A stretch of 64,000 nt of DNA from Punica granatum. Lineage: Eukaryota; Streptophyta; Magnoliopsida; Myrtales; Lythraceae. Below the pieces are notes generated by a model. It was not told the origin of the DNA, searched no databases, and worked only from the letters and a program-made list of their open reading frames with translations. A program made the translations under genes and the position numbers. Positions 36,740 to 48,248 of the stretch are shown here, one piece after another. Within the stretch, counting starts at the first letter, position 1, and the number at the start of each line of letters is the position of its first letter. The stretch lies in the NCBI RefSeq assembly GCF_007655135.1, contig NC_045128.1, positions 43,847,885 to 43,911,884 on the forward strand, given 5' to 3'.

Positions 36740-38280
36740 GAAATGGTAACTAACCATTGGGCCCCTTCCAGAAATGGAAACTTCTCCTCTAGGTCTGCCT
36801 ATCTCACTTCACAAAAGCATCGTTTTTACTCTTCTATCCTACCAAGTTGCTGACTGGAAAATGTTTTGGAGATTGAAAATCCATGATAGGCATAATAAGC
36901 TCTTCATTTGGAAAGTTTTATCCTATAGTCTACCAACCAGTTCTCTGTTGCCTTAAATATTTCCTATTGAGGACCCTCCCTCCATGCTACTTCTGTCGTG
37001 CTCATGTGGAAACCTCTGAGCATCTCTTCATCCACTTGTCACGAAGGTTTGGTCGAGTTTGTCGTATCCAATCAGAACCGCCGACTTCAGTAATATGAGC
37101 ATAAAAGAATGGATCAAGATCATGTTGGGCATTGATGGCTCCCTCTGTATTCCTCCAAACATTGCCCATGAGTTGCAATTACAGGCTGCAAGTTTTTTCG
37201 ATTATGTCTGGCAACTCGGGAACAATATCAGGGTGCAATCTCAGCAAACTTCACTAATTCATCCGGATCCTCTTCTAGCTGCAAGTCTGATCATCAAGAG
37301 AACTCGAATCTACATCGAGTCATGGACCAACAAATCGATGTTGTTAACAAATTAGAAACTATAATCCAATCCCTCCTTGCTGCGGTTCTACTTCAACGTA
37401 GCAACCTCACCTGTTGGTTTTTGGTCGGGCATCGTTTGCACAACCCATCAAGGCATCATTGTACATGCTTGGAAATATAAACACCACTGACCCTCTTCTC
37501 GGAGAAGCAGCTGCTGCACTAAAGGCCATTTCCTGCGCTTGCTATCTCTGAATGCGGCACCTGCTTCTTTTCAGAGACTCCAAGGATGTTGCGGATGCCA
37601 TCATCTCCTCAAACGAATCGGTAAATACTGCCCTCTTATCTAGTTTTATAAATGAAGCTTTTAATGCTCTTTTGTATTTTGATTACTGGGACATACGGTA
37701 TATCCATAGATCTGCTAACTTTCTGGCCTATAATGTTGCTAGATGGGTAGCTACCTGTAATTTTGAGCGGTCAGTTCCCCCCTCAGATCTTGCCTCATTC
37801 CCTTATCTAGTTTTATAAATACTGCCCTCTTATCTAGTTTTATAAATGAAGCTTTTAATGCTCTTTTGTATTTTGATTACTGGGACATACGGTATATCCG
37901 TAGATCTGCTAACTTTCTGGCCTATAATGTTGCTAGATGGGTAGCTACCTGTAATTTTGAGCGGTCAGTTCCCCCCTCAGATCTTGCCTCATTCCCTTAT
38001 CTAGTTTTATAAATACTGCCCTCTTATCTAGTTTTATAAATGAAGCTTTTAATGCTCTTTTGTATTTTGATTACTGGGACATACGGTATATCCGTAGATC
38101 TGCTAACTTTCTGGCCTATAATGTTGCTAGATGGGTAGCTACCTGTAATTTTGAGCGGTCAGTTCCCCCCTCAGATCTTGCCTCATTCCCTTCTCTGTCA
38201 GGCTTCGGTGATGCAATTGACTTCTTTTCCTATTATATAAAGTATTTACCATTCAGAAAAAAAATAAAAATAAAAATAAG
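36740..38280 (+). pseudogene. 3' end of a LINE (RT zinc-binding and RNase H domains), decayed
   Basis: In shifting frames the plus strand reads WAPSRNGNFSSRSAY (36750-36800), FWRLKIHDRHNKLFIWKVL (about 36866-36925) and CYFCRAHVETSEHLFIH (about 36990-37040): the zf-RVT domain that follows LINE reverse transcriptase. GEAAAALKAISCACYL (about 37500-37548), LFRDSKDVADAI and IHRSANFLAYNVARW (37560-37745) are RNase H motifs. An A-rich tail ends it at about 38250-38280. Several frameshifts make it non-functional. No reverse transcriptase core remains upstream, so it is a 5'-truncated copy. Confidence 0.75.
37623..38204 (+). repeat. 194-bp tandem triplication in the LINE RNase H region
   Basis: Three direct copies start at about 37623, 37817 and 38011. 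They appear identical except for one base (CCATAGA in copy 1, CCGTAGA in copies 2 and 3). Each junction carries an extra 18 bases, TTATCTAGTTTTATAAAT, which also occur just inside the unit, pointing to replication slippage or template switching. The period is not a multiple of three, so the reading frame shifts. The final copy returns to the ancestral sequence at CCCTTCTCTGTCAGG. Confidence 0.9.
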
Positions 38281-38284
38281 TTTC

Positions 38285-38523
38285 ATTTTCATCTCAATTT
38301 TGTTGTTTTATCAAAATTTTGTTTCGTCCTCGTCATCTGATAGGGACTCCTCCCTCCATCACCCAATTACTTCTTTTTCTTTTGGTTTTTTTTATTCTTT
38401 TAGTGTTTTTATAATAATTTCATTTACCATTTATATATGACCCAATATTCAACGATTACCGATTTATACGATCATATGAAAAAATTACTAACAATATTGA
38501 AATTATTTATACAACTTAAGTGC

Positions 38524-38554
<31 letters not shown>

Positions 38555-39750
38555 AATTTAATCTCGACGAATTCATCATTCTACTAGCTGTGCATGAAAT
38601 AATGAAGATGAAGATGGTGAAATTGAGTGAATATCAAGCACAAAAACATATGTTTAATGATGATTAATTATGCGAGTGGGGGACTTGTGAGCGTGGGGAA
38701 GGGACCTCTCCACATCCACTTTCCCTTTTTGTAAGGGTCATTAATTTTCTGACTGATAAGGAAGGAAAAAAAAAGAGTTAATAAAAATAATAATAATTTA
38801 GGAGGATGGACTAACACGTGACTGAAAATTAGATAACCGTGGTAGAATCAAATCTACGCCTGAACAAAACAAAATTAAGAATTGACTGATTGAGAATATT
38901 CGTGTCTAATTAAAAAAAAAACAATTTTGACAATTTGAGTCCCTTTTTTTTTCCTTTGGTGTTGGCAAACTTTAACTTTTTGGGCAGTCGAATCAAATGA
39001 GGACGCTGAAATCAACGTTGATTATATGTTCATCCATTCATCTGCTCATTCAACAAAAGGAAGCGCTCATTACTCATCATCATGTCCCTCTCCTTCCTCC
39101 CTGTTCCTTTCCTTTCCTTTCCTTTTCCCTTTCTGCTTTTCCCTCCTTCTTTTCAATTTTCATTTCAGCAAAAAACATTCTCATTTTATTAATTTCAGCT
39201 AACTATTCACAAGCTACTTGGATCAAAGAAACATGAAATGGAAGAATATATTACAATTTAGTTTAGGATCAGGATGATCAGTCCTAAATTCATACCAATT
39301 ATTATAATGTGAAATTTGAAAGATCATACTAAAAGACTATGTTACTCGTCTCTCTTCAATCCTTGTCGATGCCATCCTTGATTTCTCGCGTACTATGGGA
39401 AAATATTACAACCAGTGTCCAGGAAAGATGGGCATATATACCGATCGAGTAAGAGTAAGTCGGGAAACAAGAATTCTAGGATTGTTTGGGCAGAAATATA
39501 GACACCTTTTGGCCGTTTTGATCTAATCTAAATTTAATTAAAGAAGATGGGGATCCTGCAGCTTGCAAACCTCTCTCTCTCTCTCTCCCTTTCCTTTTGG
39601 CCTGCAAGAACCAATTATTAGAGAAAGGGAAATTTCTACTCCTAGTGGACAGAATCAACCAGGCAAAGCATGCACGAGGCCATTAGTGATGTTTGATCCA
39701 CCAACCAAGTCAGAGATGTTGGTCGTCGTTCGTTCCCCAGGTCCCGTGAG
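38285..39750. other. Intergenic, no gene seen
   Basis: AT-rich, with an ATT microsatellite (38524-38553) and a TTTCC-type pyrimidine tract (39095-39150). No supported gene. Confidence 0.5.
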
Positions 39751-39752
39751 AT

Positions 39753-39990
39753 ACTATGATTGTTTGATTTGCAAACGTGATTTTAAAATTACAACTTTAA
39801 TCTAATTTTACTCACAACAAAATAAAATAACTCATACAAAGTCAATGAGTGAGCCGCATTTATATCACTTTTTTTTCATAACAAAACAAAATAATTCATA
39901 CAAAGTCAAAGGGTGTGTCACATTTATATCACTCTTTTTTTTAAAATTAAAATCTAATTTTAAAATCCTACTTTGAAATCAAACGCAGCA
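39753..39990. mobile_element. MITE family copy 3 of 3
   Basis: Same layout as the copies at 21.4 and 35.1 kb: GTTTGATTTGCAAACGTGAT at the left, paired ATACAAAGTCAA units, and CTACTTTGAAATCAAACGCAG at the right. A TGTGGG minisatellite follows at about 39999-40028. Confidence 0.65.
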
Positions 39991-39994
39991 TAAT

Positions 39995-41145
39995 AATGCA
40001 TGTGGGTGTGGGTGTGGGTGTGGGTGGGTGTAGCTCTTCCATTCCATAGCCTTTTAGATTTGCTCAAGACAACACATCCACGAGAATATGTGAACTGATT
40101 CAACAGATCATCTGTAACAAAACAATCGATGCCATCAATGGGATTTATCGGAGTGTTACAGAAGCGCCCGGATGGGATTACTATCGGATCCATCCACTTA
40201 TCAGGATTGCCATGTTTCCATCAGGACTTCACCCCTGTCAGAATGCAGATCGATGGCCAAGGACAAGCAGTCCGAGCAAGGAGCGAGTGGCGGCCTCGGG
40301 AGTCGGGCTTCACCCTTGGCCTGGGATTTGAACCTTTCGAGCGTCCAGACGCTGGGGATTCACCTCTGTGCGGGACTTCGGCAAGCTCATCATCAAGACT
40401 TGAGCAAGCTCATTATGAAGACAAATACCTCATCAAATAACCCACGGTTGTTGACTAGAATTTGCTTCTCTCTCGCAACATATCATTTTTTTCTTTTCGT
40501 TTCTAAAAATGTTCTCTGCGTTATTTACCTATATACACATATGACATTGAGTTGATTGAGGAGTCCGGCACACGAGAACACAACAAATTCCTTTAAAAAA
40601 GGAGCATATAATTTTCCACTAAAAAAGAAAAAAGGAATACGATGCTGTGAACACGCACACCCCACCAGAACGGAAAAAACGCAGAGAGACGAAGGCCGGG
40701 GGTACAAACCAAGACCATGCATTATTGAGCCTATAGCTTGCAAAATTTATATCTCTCATTTTTCCGAGTACTCAATTTATATAATGGATATATAAGAATA
40801 CATAACTCAAGATCAGTGAGTGCCTTCTTCTTACACTTTAAAATTGAGGGGGAAAAGAACAAAAAAAGAAGAGAGGACTCGAGGGGGCAAGACAGCCAAA
40901 AACCCCCCCTGCATGAATAACAACACAACTGAATGAGATAAAAGCTAAGGACTGACGGGCAATAAAATATAAATGAAAAGGAAAAAAAAAAAAGACAGAA
41001 TTAGAAGATCCTCCTTTATATCCAGGAAATCTTCTATATAAATATAGTTATAATTCATTGTACTTATGGTCTCATATTGCACGTCTTTCTTCACCGTCGG
41101 ATAATCTTCATTACTCCAGAAATTGGGGACAGAGCCCGACCCACT
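39995..41145. other. Intergenic, no gene seen; end holds the RH7 3' UTR
   Basis: Overlapping short ORFs on both strands (for example 40129-40440) lack any recognisable domain. The last few hundred bases before 41146 probably include the helicase 3' UTR, but no polyadenylation signal was assigned. Confidence 0.4.
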
Positions 41146-44100
41146 TCACCATCTGCTGCCACCCCCTCGGCCCCTCCCACCAAAGCTGCCACTCGGCCTA
41201 CCGTTTCTTTGGCCAGAGAACCCACCCCCTCGGCCTCCTCCTCTTCCACCAGAAAACCGACCATTGGACCCGCCGCCACGACCACCGCCCCCACCGAACC
41301 TTCCGCCTCTCGACTGTTCTCTCTCTTGAAGGCGTGGAAGTGACTTCACCACCTCCAAGCTCACATTCGCTGCATTTTCTTGACCTACACCACCATAGAG
41401 AACAAAGACAAAGGAGAGCAACGTCTCAAGAGAGATACATTTTAAGAGATCAGAACTTCCAATTCGTCAACAGATCAGAGCAGCTTGTACCGGTCAGGAA
41501 AGTATCCAAATCTTCAGCAGCAACATCAAACACAGCACCTTTCCCATCAGCAGTGAGAGCGAGGCCCTTCAACGACTCAACCTTATCCTCTGGCAAGAAC
41601 CTCCTCAGAACACCGAAAGCATACCTGAAATGTCCACGTCATTTAAAGTCACGTGAGAACATGTTAGTTTCACAGGGTCAAAAAATGTAAGCACGTGAAG
41701 AATATGCAAGAAGGCTCCAGCAACAGAGTTTTGAAGAGCAAGTGACCACTCACGATGGCGTATAAATGGGCCTCCCAGCCTCAAGAAGCAAGGTCACATG
41801 GTTCTCCAGTGAACTAAGAAGCGACCTACTCTTTATCTCAGTATAACCCTGAAAGAGAAGCAACAATAATACAAGAGTACAATATTAATAACATGAAACA
41901 ATTGAAAAATTGCGGGTCATATCTCCATAGATCAGTGTAAACTCACAGCAGCCTTGGCAAGAGCCTTCGATAGTAAATCAACTGGGGAAAGACCTGAAGT
42001 ATTTAACAGCTCCTCCGCAGCAGACTTGAATACGGGAATCACACTGCAACATTTGAAGCACATATTAACCTGGTGCTAATAACCCACAACTAGCATATGT
42101 TTCGTTGTCTGGAGCTTATTACCTATCAGATATTTGAGTAATTGTGTCTGCAGCTTCCGCACCAGCAGCCTTAGCAATATCGCTTGGCTGAGGAGCAGTT
42201 ACATGTTCAAACTTCACACCAGATTCTTTCTCGATTTTCGAAACGCTTGACCTTCTAGGATCGCACAGCATCACAGCAACCCCAGTATTGCCTAAATAAA
42301 TAATACAAATAATTAGTGTTGGTGCCAACCAACCCTAAGGTGCAGAGCCAATGACATATATATAACCCGAGAATCAGTTATTTACCAGCTCTTCCTGTGC
42401 GACCAGACCTATGAATATAGGCTTCAACATCTCGTGGTGGCTCACACTGGAAAAACATACAGGAAATGCTTAGAAAACGACAACGTAATGATTTGGCGAA
42501 CCAACCTATTGCTTTGAGGGCTGTTCACTGTTCTCTGACACAAACCTGGATAATCAGCTGCACATCATTTATGTCCAAACCACGAGCTGCAACATTTGTT
42601 GCCACTAAAGTCATAAACTTGCCATTCCTGAACCCGGAAATAGTAACCTAAAAGCACAAGAAATAAGTTTAGGGAAGTACAAGTATAATATAAATGATTA
42701 GAGTCGAGATTATGATAAGCTTGCAGGGATCAGCAAAAATGGAAAAATCAATAATCATGTGCTTTGACACTTGTACCATTAATCGGGCAAAATTTGATAC
42801 AACAAGCCCCATTTTACCTCTCGCTGCGCTTGCTGTATATCCCCATGCAAAGCTCGTGCACCAGGCAACAAACCAGCAAGTTGAGAAGCTGAATCCTTAG
42901 TTTCAGTGAAGATAATTGTACGACCACCGCTGAAACAAAACAAAGCAATCAACATATAATATATATATATATATATATATTCCAACTGAAGATGAAACAA
43001 GTTTGGCAAGGGATTTATATAAGCTGAAATTGTCAGGAAGCAGCATACAGATAAAACCAACCTGCTGTAACAGCGAATTACGTCGGGGATGAGCTGGGCT
43101 CTAGCAGAACTAGAACAAGGAATGACAATATGCCTGACACTGGTACTAGCCTTCATCTTCTCATTGACAACAAGATCCACAGTTTTCTTATTCGGCTTAA
43201 GAAACCTTTTAGAAATCTGAAAATGGACAATTTTAAGGGAAAAATAAATCTTAGCAGCACTTCGAGAAAAGGAAACTAATAAAAGGACCATTGCTGATCT
43301 TAAAGTAGCATATGAAGCAAAAAATTGTAATCCATTCAGAGTGAATACTTACATTTTTCACCCATTCGGGCAAGGTGGCACTGAAAAGGAGCGTTTGGAC
43401 CTTGCTTGCATCCTCTACTTTGCCTAAAACAATTAAAAGCAAAATTATGATCTGGAAGGACACATAATCAACGTGGTAAAAGAAGTGCAGAAGGAAAACA
43501 TATAAATGACTTCTCTCATCAGTATATTAAAGAATCAGTAGATTATTATACCGATATAACAATATAATACAATGAAGGAAATAAATATAATTACTGATGG
43601 CATCGTTCTTTCATTAGAATAAGATAAAGGACCCTCATACCAAGGATTAGCTCAACATCTTCAACAAAACCCATTCTCAGCATTTCATCAGCCTCATCAA
43701 GCACACGAAACTTCAAAGAGCTAAAGTCAATATTTTCCCTCTCGATATGATCCTGCTCAAGTTCAAGAGAAAGGAGAAAAGAAAATGAATATAGAAAATC
43801 TAGAGGTATTCACCAATCAAAATTATTGGGTAAAGTTCTATATGTTACTTTCACGCGACCCGGGGTTCCAACAACTATGTCAACACCTCTTCTCAACTTA
43901 TACTCTTGAGCATGGTAGGGTGCTCCACCATATAAACAACACGATGTCAAGCCCAGGGCCCCGCCATAAATTTCAAAATCAGATAACACCTGAAATGACA
44001 TAACAAATTAATCAGAGAACGTTACTCCAAGGCGATAAACGGAGACAAGTACGACAAGGCTGATCTTGATACCTGACTGGCCAGCTCTCGAGTGGGTAAA

Positions 44101-44912
44101 AGCACTAAAACACTTGGTGGCCTCCCATTTCCTGTCTTCCTCGATGCTTTTGCAGGACCGTTTGTCAATGACTCCAGAATTGGCAACACAAAAGCCAGAG
44201 TTTTACCCTGATACAGGACAGAAGCCAGAAGAGGCCAAGATTATAACCTTACTATTGAATCTGCAAACTCGACAACGATCAATTCCCAAACAGGTGAAGC
44301 GTTGATTTCTTATCACCCTCAGCAATCTAATCTTTATTAACATCCTGGAGAAGCTACTCCAAATTTGGCTTCTTTGCCTAGATAATATACATAAGCGTCC
44401 AGAAGAAGCCAATGCAATGGCAACTTTTCCCCAAGCAACACCATTAAAGCTTCCAGTCAACCTCGTAAAATCAAAGCAATTTTCAGAGTTATGTATACCT
44501 GACCGGTTCGTGCCCGCCCCACCAAATCAGACCCATCGAGAATGGTGTCGAAGGTCATGGCCTGAATGGGGAACAGCGACTCAATCCCCTTCTCCTTCAA
44601 CTTCTCCCTCAACTTCTCTGAAATCCGGAAGTTTGACAAGGCATTAGGGTTCTCTTCCTTGACCAGTTCCTCCTCGCCGTCGCTGCTCAGCTTGGCCTTC
44701 TTCTTCTTCTTGCTCTTCTCCTTCAAATCCACGGGCTCCACCACCTCGGAGCTCGTCCCACTCTCTACCTCGTCGTCGTATTCGATCACCTCAGAGGCCT
44801 TCCGCTTCTTCTCCTTGGTCTCCGACTTGGAGATCTTCTTGCTCTTCTTCTCCTCCTTCATCTGCTTCTCCGCGGACTTGGGTATGGAAGACGAGATAGC
44901 AATGGAAGGCAT
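41146..44912 (-). CDS. RH7: DEAD-box ATP-dependent RNA helicase 7 (PRH75-like)
   Basis: Fourteen exons with GT-AG introns: 44499-44912, 44073-44207, 43849-43989, 43641-43752, 43353-43423, 43062-43216, 42818-42929, 42546-42647, 42386-42446, 42123-42291, 41947-42043, 41754-41848, 41491-41624 and 41146-41384. They join in frame to 678 residues, close to Arabidopsis PRH75. A Lys/Glu-rich N-terminus holds likely nuclear signals. The motifs are ARTGQGKT (about 134-141), PTRELA, GG, TPGR, DEAD (249-252), SAT (282-284), ARGLD (401-405) and HRSGRTGR (426-433). A GUCT domain (about 520-600) and an RGG-rich tail (about 626-678, ending GGGSRW) follow. This is the DDX21/Gu-type layout, expected to unwind structured RNA with ATP in the nucleus or nucleolus, probably in ribosome biogenesis. 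All exon phases agree and no lesion was seen. Confidence 0.95.
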
Positions 44913-45245
44913 GATTCTCTGAATTGGTGAACGTCACAGCAACCCAAGATACCGTATTGAGAGGAGAGGGGAAGAGGAGGAGTCCTCTAGGGTTTTGGGG
45001 GGTTTCTCTTGCTTCTCCTGCTTCAGAAGGGGTGTGGCAGATTAGAGCTGCAGAAGCAGGAGAGAAGAAGAAAGAGGAGAACACACAATTAGGGTTCCGA
45101 AATTTATAGTTTAGCGGTGGAATGATTTTTGAGCGTTGGATCTCAAGGCCATCCCGAATCGGATTCTCACCGTTCGATTAGGACGCGCCGCCCGCAAAGA
45201 GGAGGAAAAGCTCTCGTTTTTCACAGTCAAGACTACGTCGTTTGA

Positions 45246-46312
45246 TGGAACTATACTCATTTTATCACCTGTAGCACAAACTTTGCATAGAAGAAAGTGA
45301 CCAATGGACTTTTTTTTTTTTGGCCATTTAACATGCTATCCCTTCCCGGTCAACTTTAATTTATTATTGACATGGCACTGATGCTTCATACGTGACACTA
45401 ACGATGAGCCCATACAGGTTTATATAATATTATGTAGTTTAAAAAATAAAAATATAATAAAAAAAGAAAAAAATATACTTGAACTAAAGGAAAGGGTGCC
45501 GGCACGAGCCTTGCTAGCACTGTCACTACCCTAATCGGGGTTGCTGGCGACCTCAGAAGTGGTCAATAATCCCAAATGGGCGATGGTGGTGCTGAGGAGT
45601 TCCCCCACTTGGCCACTTCCCTAAACTTAAAGCGGGGTTGGTATTAAGAAGAGGAAAAGGGGAAGAGAAATGGAGGGGGGAGAGCCTTGTCGGAATCGTG
45701 CGGTGAGATGTAATGTTGCTCGCAATCCCTATTAGAGGGCAGTGGTCGTCGAAGAGGCCCCTACCGCCGCCCTTCTCTTCTTTCCCTCTTCTCAATTTGG
45801 ATTTTTTCTTTTATCAAGTTTGGAATGTTAGGATTTGTTTGGTGCCACCGTTGCCCCTGTGAGGACATCGATGACCCTAATTTGGAGAACAATGGCCTTC
45901 TAAGAGGCCCCCACAGCCGTCCTCCACCTCTTACTCTTCTTGATTTTCCTTTTTTTTCTTTTAAATTCATCATAGTCTCTATGGGGTCACCGCGGCCTCC
46001 GAGGTTGCTGGTGATCCGATTGGGGCGATGCTGGCGGGGCGAGGCCTCCATTCCTGGCGCCCTCTCCCTTCGTTCGAGCCTTTGGCTTTTGTCTTTTTCT
46101 TTTTTTCCTTTTCTTATTTTTTAATAATATTAGTATTATTTTAAACACTTTAAGGACCCACTGTTAGTTGCACGTCTTCAAAATCAGTTAAACTTGACTA
46201 AAAGAGTGACAACATACTAGATGGGACAAAAAAGATCGAAAATTGGCAACTTACTGTATAATTTTTGAAATTTTATGCTAAAAGTGATAAAATAAAATGA
46301 GTATAGTTCATG
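45246..46312. mobile_element. MULE-like non-autonomous element just upstream of RH7
   Basis: The left end GAACTATACTCATTTTATCAC (from about 45247) is mirrored at 46290-46310 (GATAAAATAAAATGAGTATAGTTC with a short insertion). Similarity continues inward (TTTAGC/GTAGCA, AAGTTGCC/AAGTGACC, AGTCAA/GGTCAA), giving diverged arms of about 150 bp. The interior (45.49-46.08 kb) is GC-rich with GGCGACC-like phrases and overlapping ORFs without domains, as in Pack-MULE-like or MITE interiors. It starts about 335 bp upstream of the RH7 start codon. No target duplication was resolved. Confidence 0.55.
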
Positions 46313-46319
46313 ACTTTAT

Positions 46320-47225
46320 GGGTTATTAACTCAAATATTAATCCGGTGGAATATGCTGCCTGATTTTATATGAAGTTCTTTCTTTTTATTCTCTATCCAT
46401 TCAATTCAAGACAATGAATAGACATGTTTGCAAAATAGCGCATGTTTGCAATATTCCACAATTAATAAACATGGTATAATATTCCACATTCACAACCTAC
46501 CGCAAATATTCCACATTCACACAAAACAGCGCATGTTTGCAATTTATCCGAACTAATCAGCAAAAGAAAAAGAAAAAAGATGCCGAGCGAAAAGGAGGAA
46601 CTAGGCCATTACTTTCTGCTGGTGATGTTACTATTATGAATTTGATCCTCATTTGGGGTCTTTAAATTAGATGGATGAGTGAAAATCCACTGGAGATTAG
46701 CAAGTGAATATCTCACGTAATTTTCTCAAAGTGGTAAGCCATGTCTATTTTGTTTAATCAGTTCCGATAATTTCACTCATCTATTTGCCGGGGCTCGAGC
46801 TGAATTCAGTCGAAGTCTGCAAAACAAAATAAATATGGGGTGAGTATTACTCATCCACTTGAATGTGTAACACTCAATTAAAATGTTTGAAAGTGAGAAA
46901 CTTGTCCCACAATTAGCTCACAGATTCTCGTTTACAAACATTTTAATTAGGTACTCATTGAATATTGAGTAAACTATTACTGCTGCTCTCCGCTTATTCA
47001 TTTGTCGCCGTTTTTGCCCCTAATATATTTTTGCCATCAAATAGCCCCAAACGTTGACATTCTGTCCAACATTTATACCCTTCCGTGATGGAAAAGTGAC
47101 ATGGCATATAACGCCGTCCATGAATTTTCCGTCGCGGAGGTTTAACAGAATGGTATAAATGTTATACGAAATGCCAACATTTGGGACTAACCGGCGACAA
47201 AAATATATTGGGGGCAAAAACGGTG
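46320..47225. other. Intergenic with a small inverted repeat, no gene seen
   Basis: Sequence at about 46983-47230 is an imperfect palindrome: GCTTATTCATTTGTCGCCGTTTTTGCCCC at the left is mirrored by GGGGGCAAAAACGGTGATAAATGAATAAG at the right, with CCCAAACGTTGACATT against ATGCCAACATTTGGGA inside. This is a MITE-like element of about 245 bp. A short CCACATTCACA-type duplication lies at 46450-46520. Confidence 0.55.
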
Positions 47226-47229
47226 ATAA

Positions 47230-47950
47230 ATGAATAAGTGAAGGATAACAGTGATAGTCTATTCAAATTTAGTCTGCGGACATACAAACTTCACATGTCG
47301 AACAAAGGGGCTGTAAGGATGGCGACTCAGCAAGCAATCCCCAGCAGCACCCACACCCAGGGTGCCCAGCCCAGCGTCGGTGGCTCTACGATGGACTCCA
47401 CCTGCATTACAGCACATCAATACAACGCAGCTCAGAACCAAGCCCCTCACCGGACAAAGACTATCATCTTCCCCTGCCCCGGTTGGACTAAGATTAACAC
47501 CGATGCCCCTTGGCAAAATCCATAAGGCTATATTGCAGGGGTGGCCCAGAGAAATGACAACATCCTCTGTTCACGGTGTGCCCCCTGCCTCGCTGCAACA
47601 CCCCTCCAAGCAGAAGCACAATCTGTCCTCCTTGCAGTCTCGCATGCTATCGACGCTGGCTGGTCGAAAATCTGGCTGGAATCTGACTCTTTAGTTTTAG
47701 TTCAAGCTTTAGCTAAACCACGGTCTGTCCCGTGGGAAATTAGGACTGTTATATCGGATATTATGGCTCTTTTGTGCTCTCTGTTGGATTGGCATTGTTG
47801 TTTGGGTCCCTCGCGCTCTCAACTCCATGCTCGTGACCTTTGTCAGTTAGGCCTTTTAGGGTCAAATTTTGTGTGTTTGATGGTGCCCCTTGTAACCTTG
47901 CTGCTTAACGCGTATTAATAATACTATTCGCATTATCCAAGAAAAAAAAA
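47230..47950 (+). pseudogene. LINE ribonuclease H-like 3' end with poly(A)
   Basis: The translation shows WTKINTDAPW (47485-47515), then after a stop and frameshift EAQSVLLAVSHAIDAGWSKIWLESDSLVLVQAL (about 47610-47710). These are the TDA, EA and ESDS motifs of the plant LINE RNase H domain. It ends in an A-run at 47940-47950. It lies about 300 bp beyond the NEET stop codon and probably close to that gene's 3' UTR. Confidence 0.7.
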
Positions 47951-48248
47951 ATCGATCCCCAAAATCAATCGAGATTGTGAATTTCGTATCTCTTCAACTG
48001 TATATTTTTCTGTGAGAGAAGAGAATCGAGCCTCGTCAGAGGAACCCATAACAAACACCACTTGAAATACAAAGGAAGATACATAACTCAACACGGTTTT
48101 AAAAACTGTCAAGCTCAATATTCCACACAAGTAACACAGCGAGCAACAGCAATGAATCCTTCAGCCAACAGAAACGAGGAGCTAATAACCCGGAGTATGT
48201 ATCCTTAAAAGACTAAAGAATTTCTCACTACTACTACTACTAACACTA

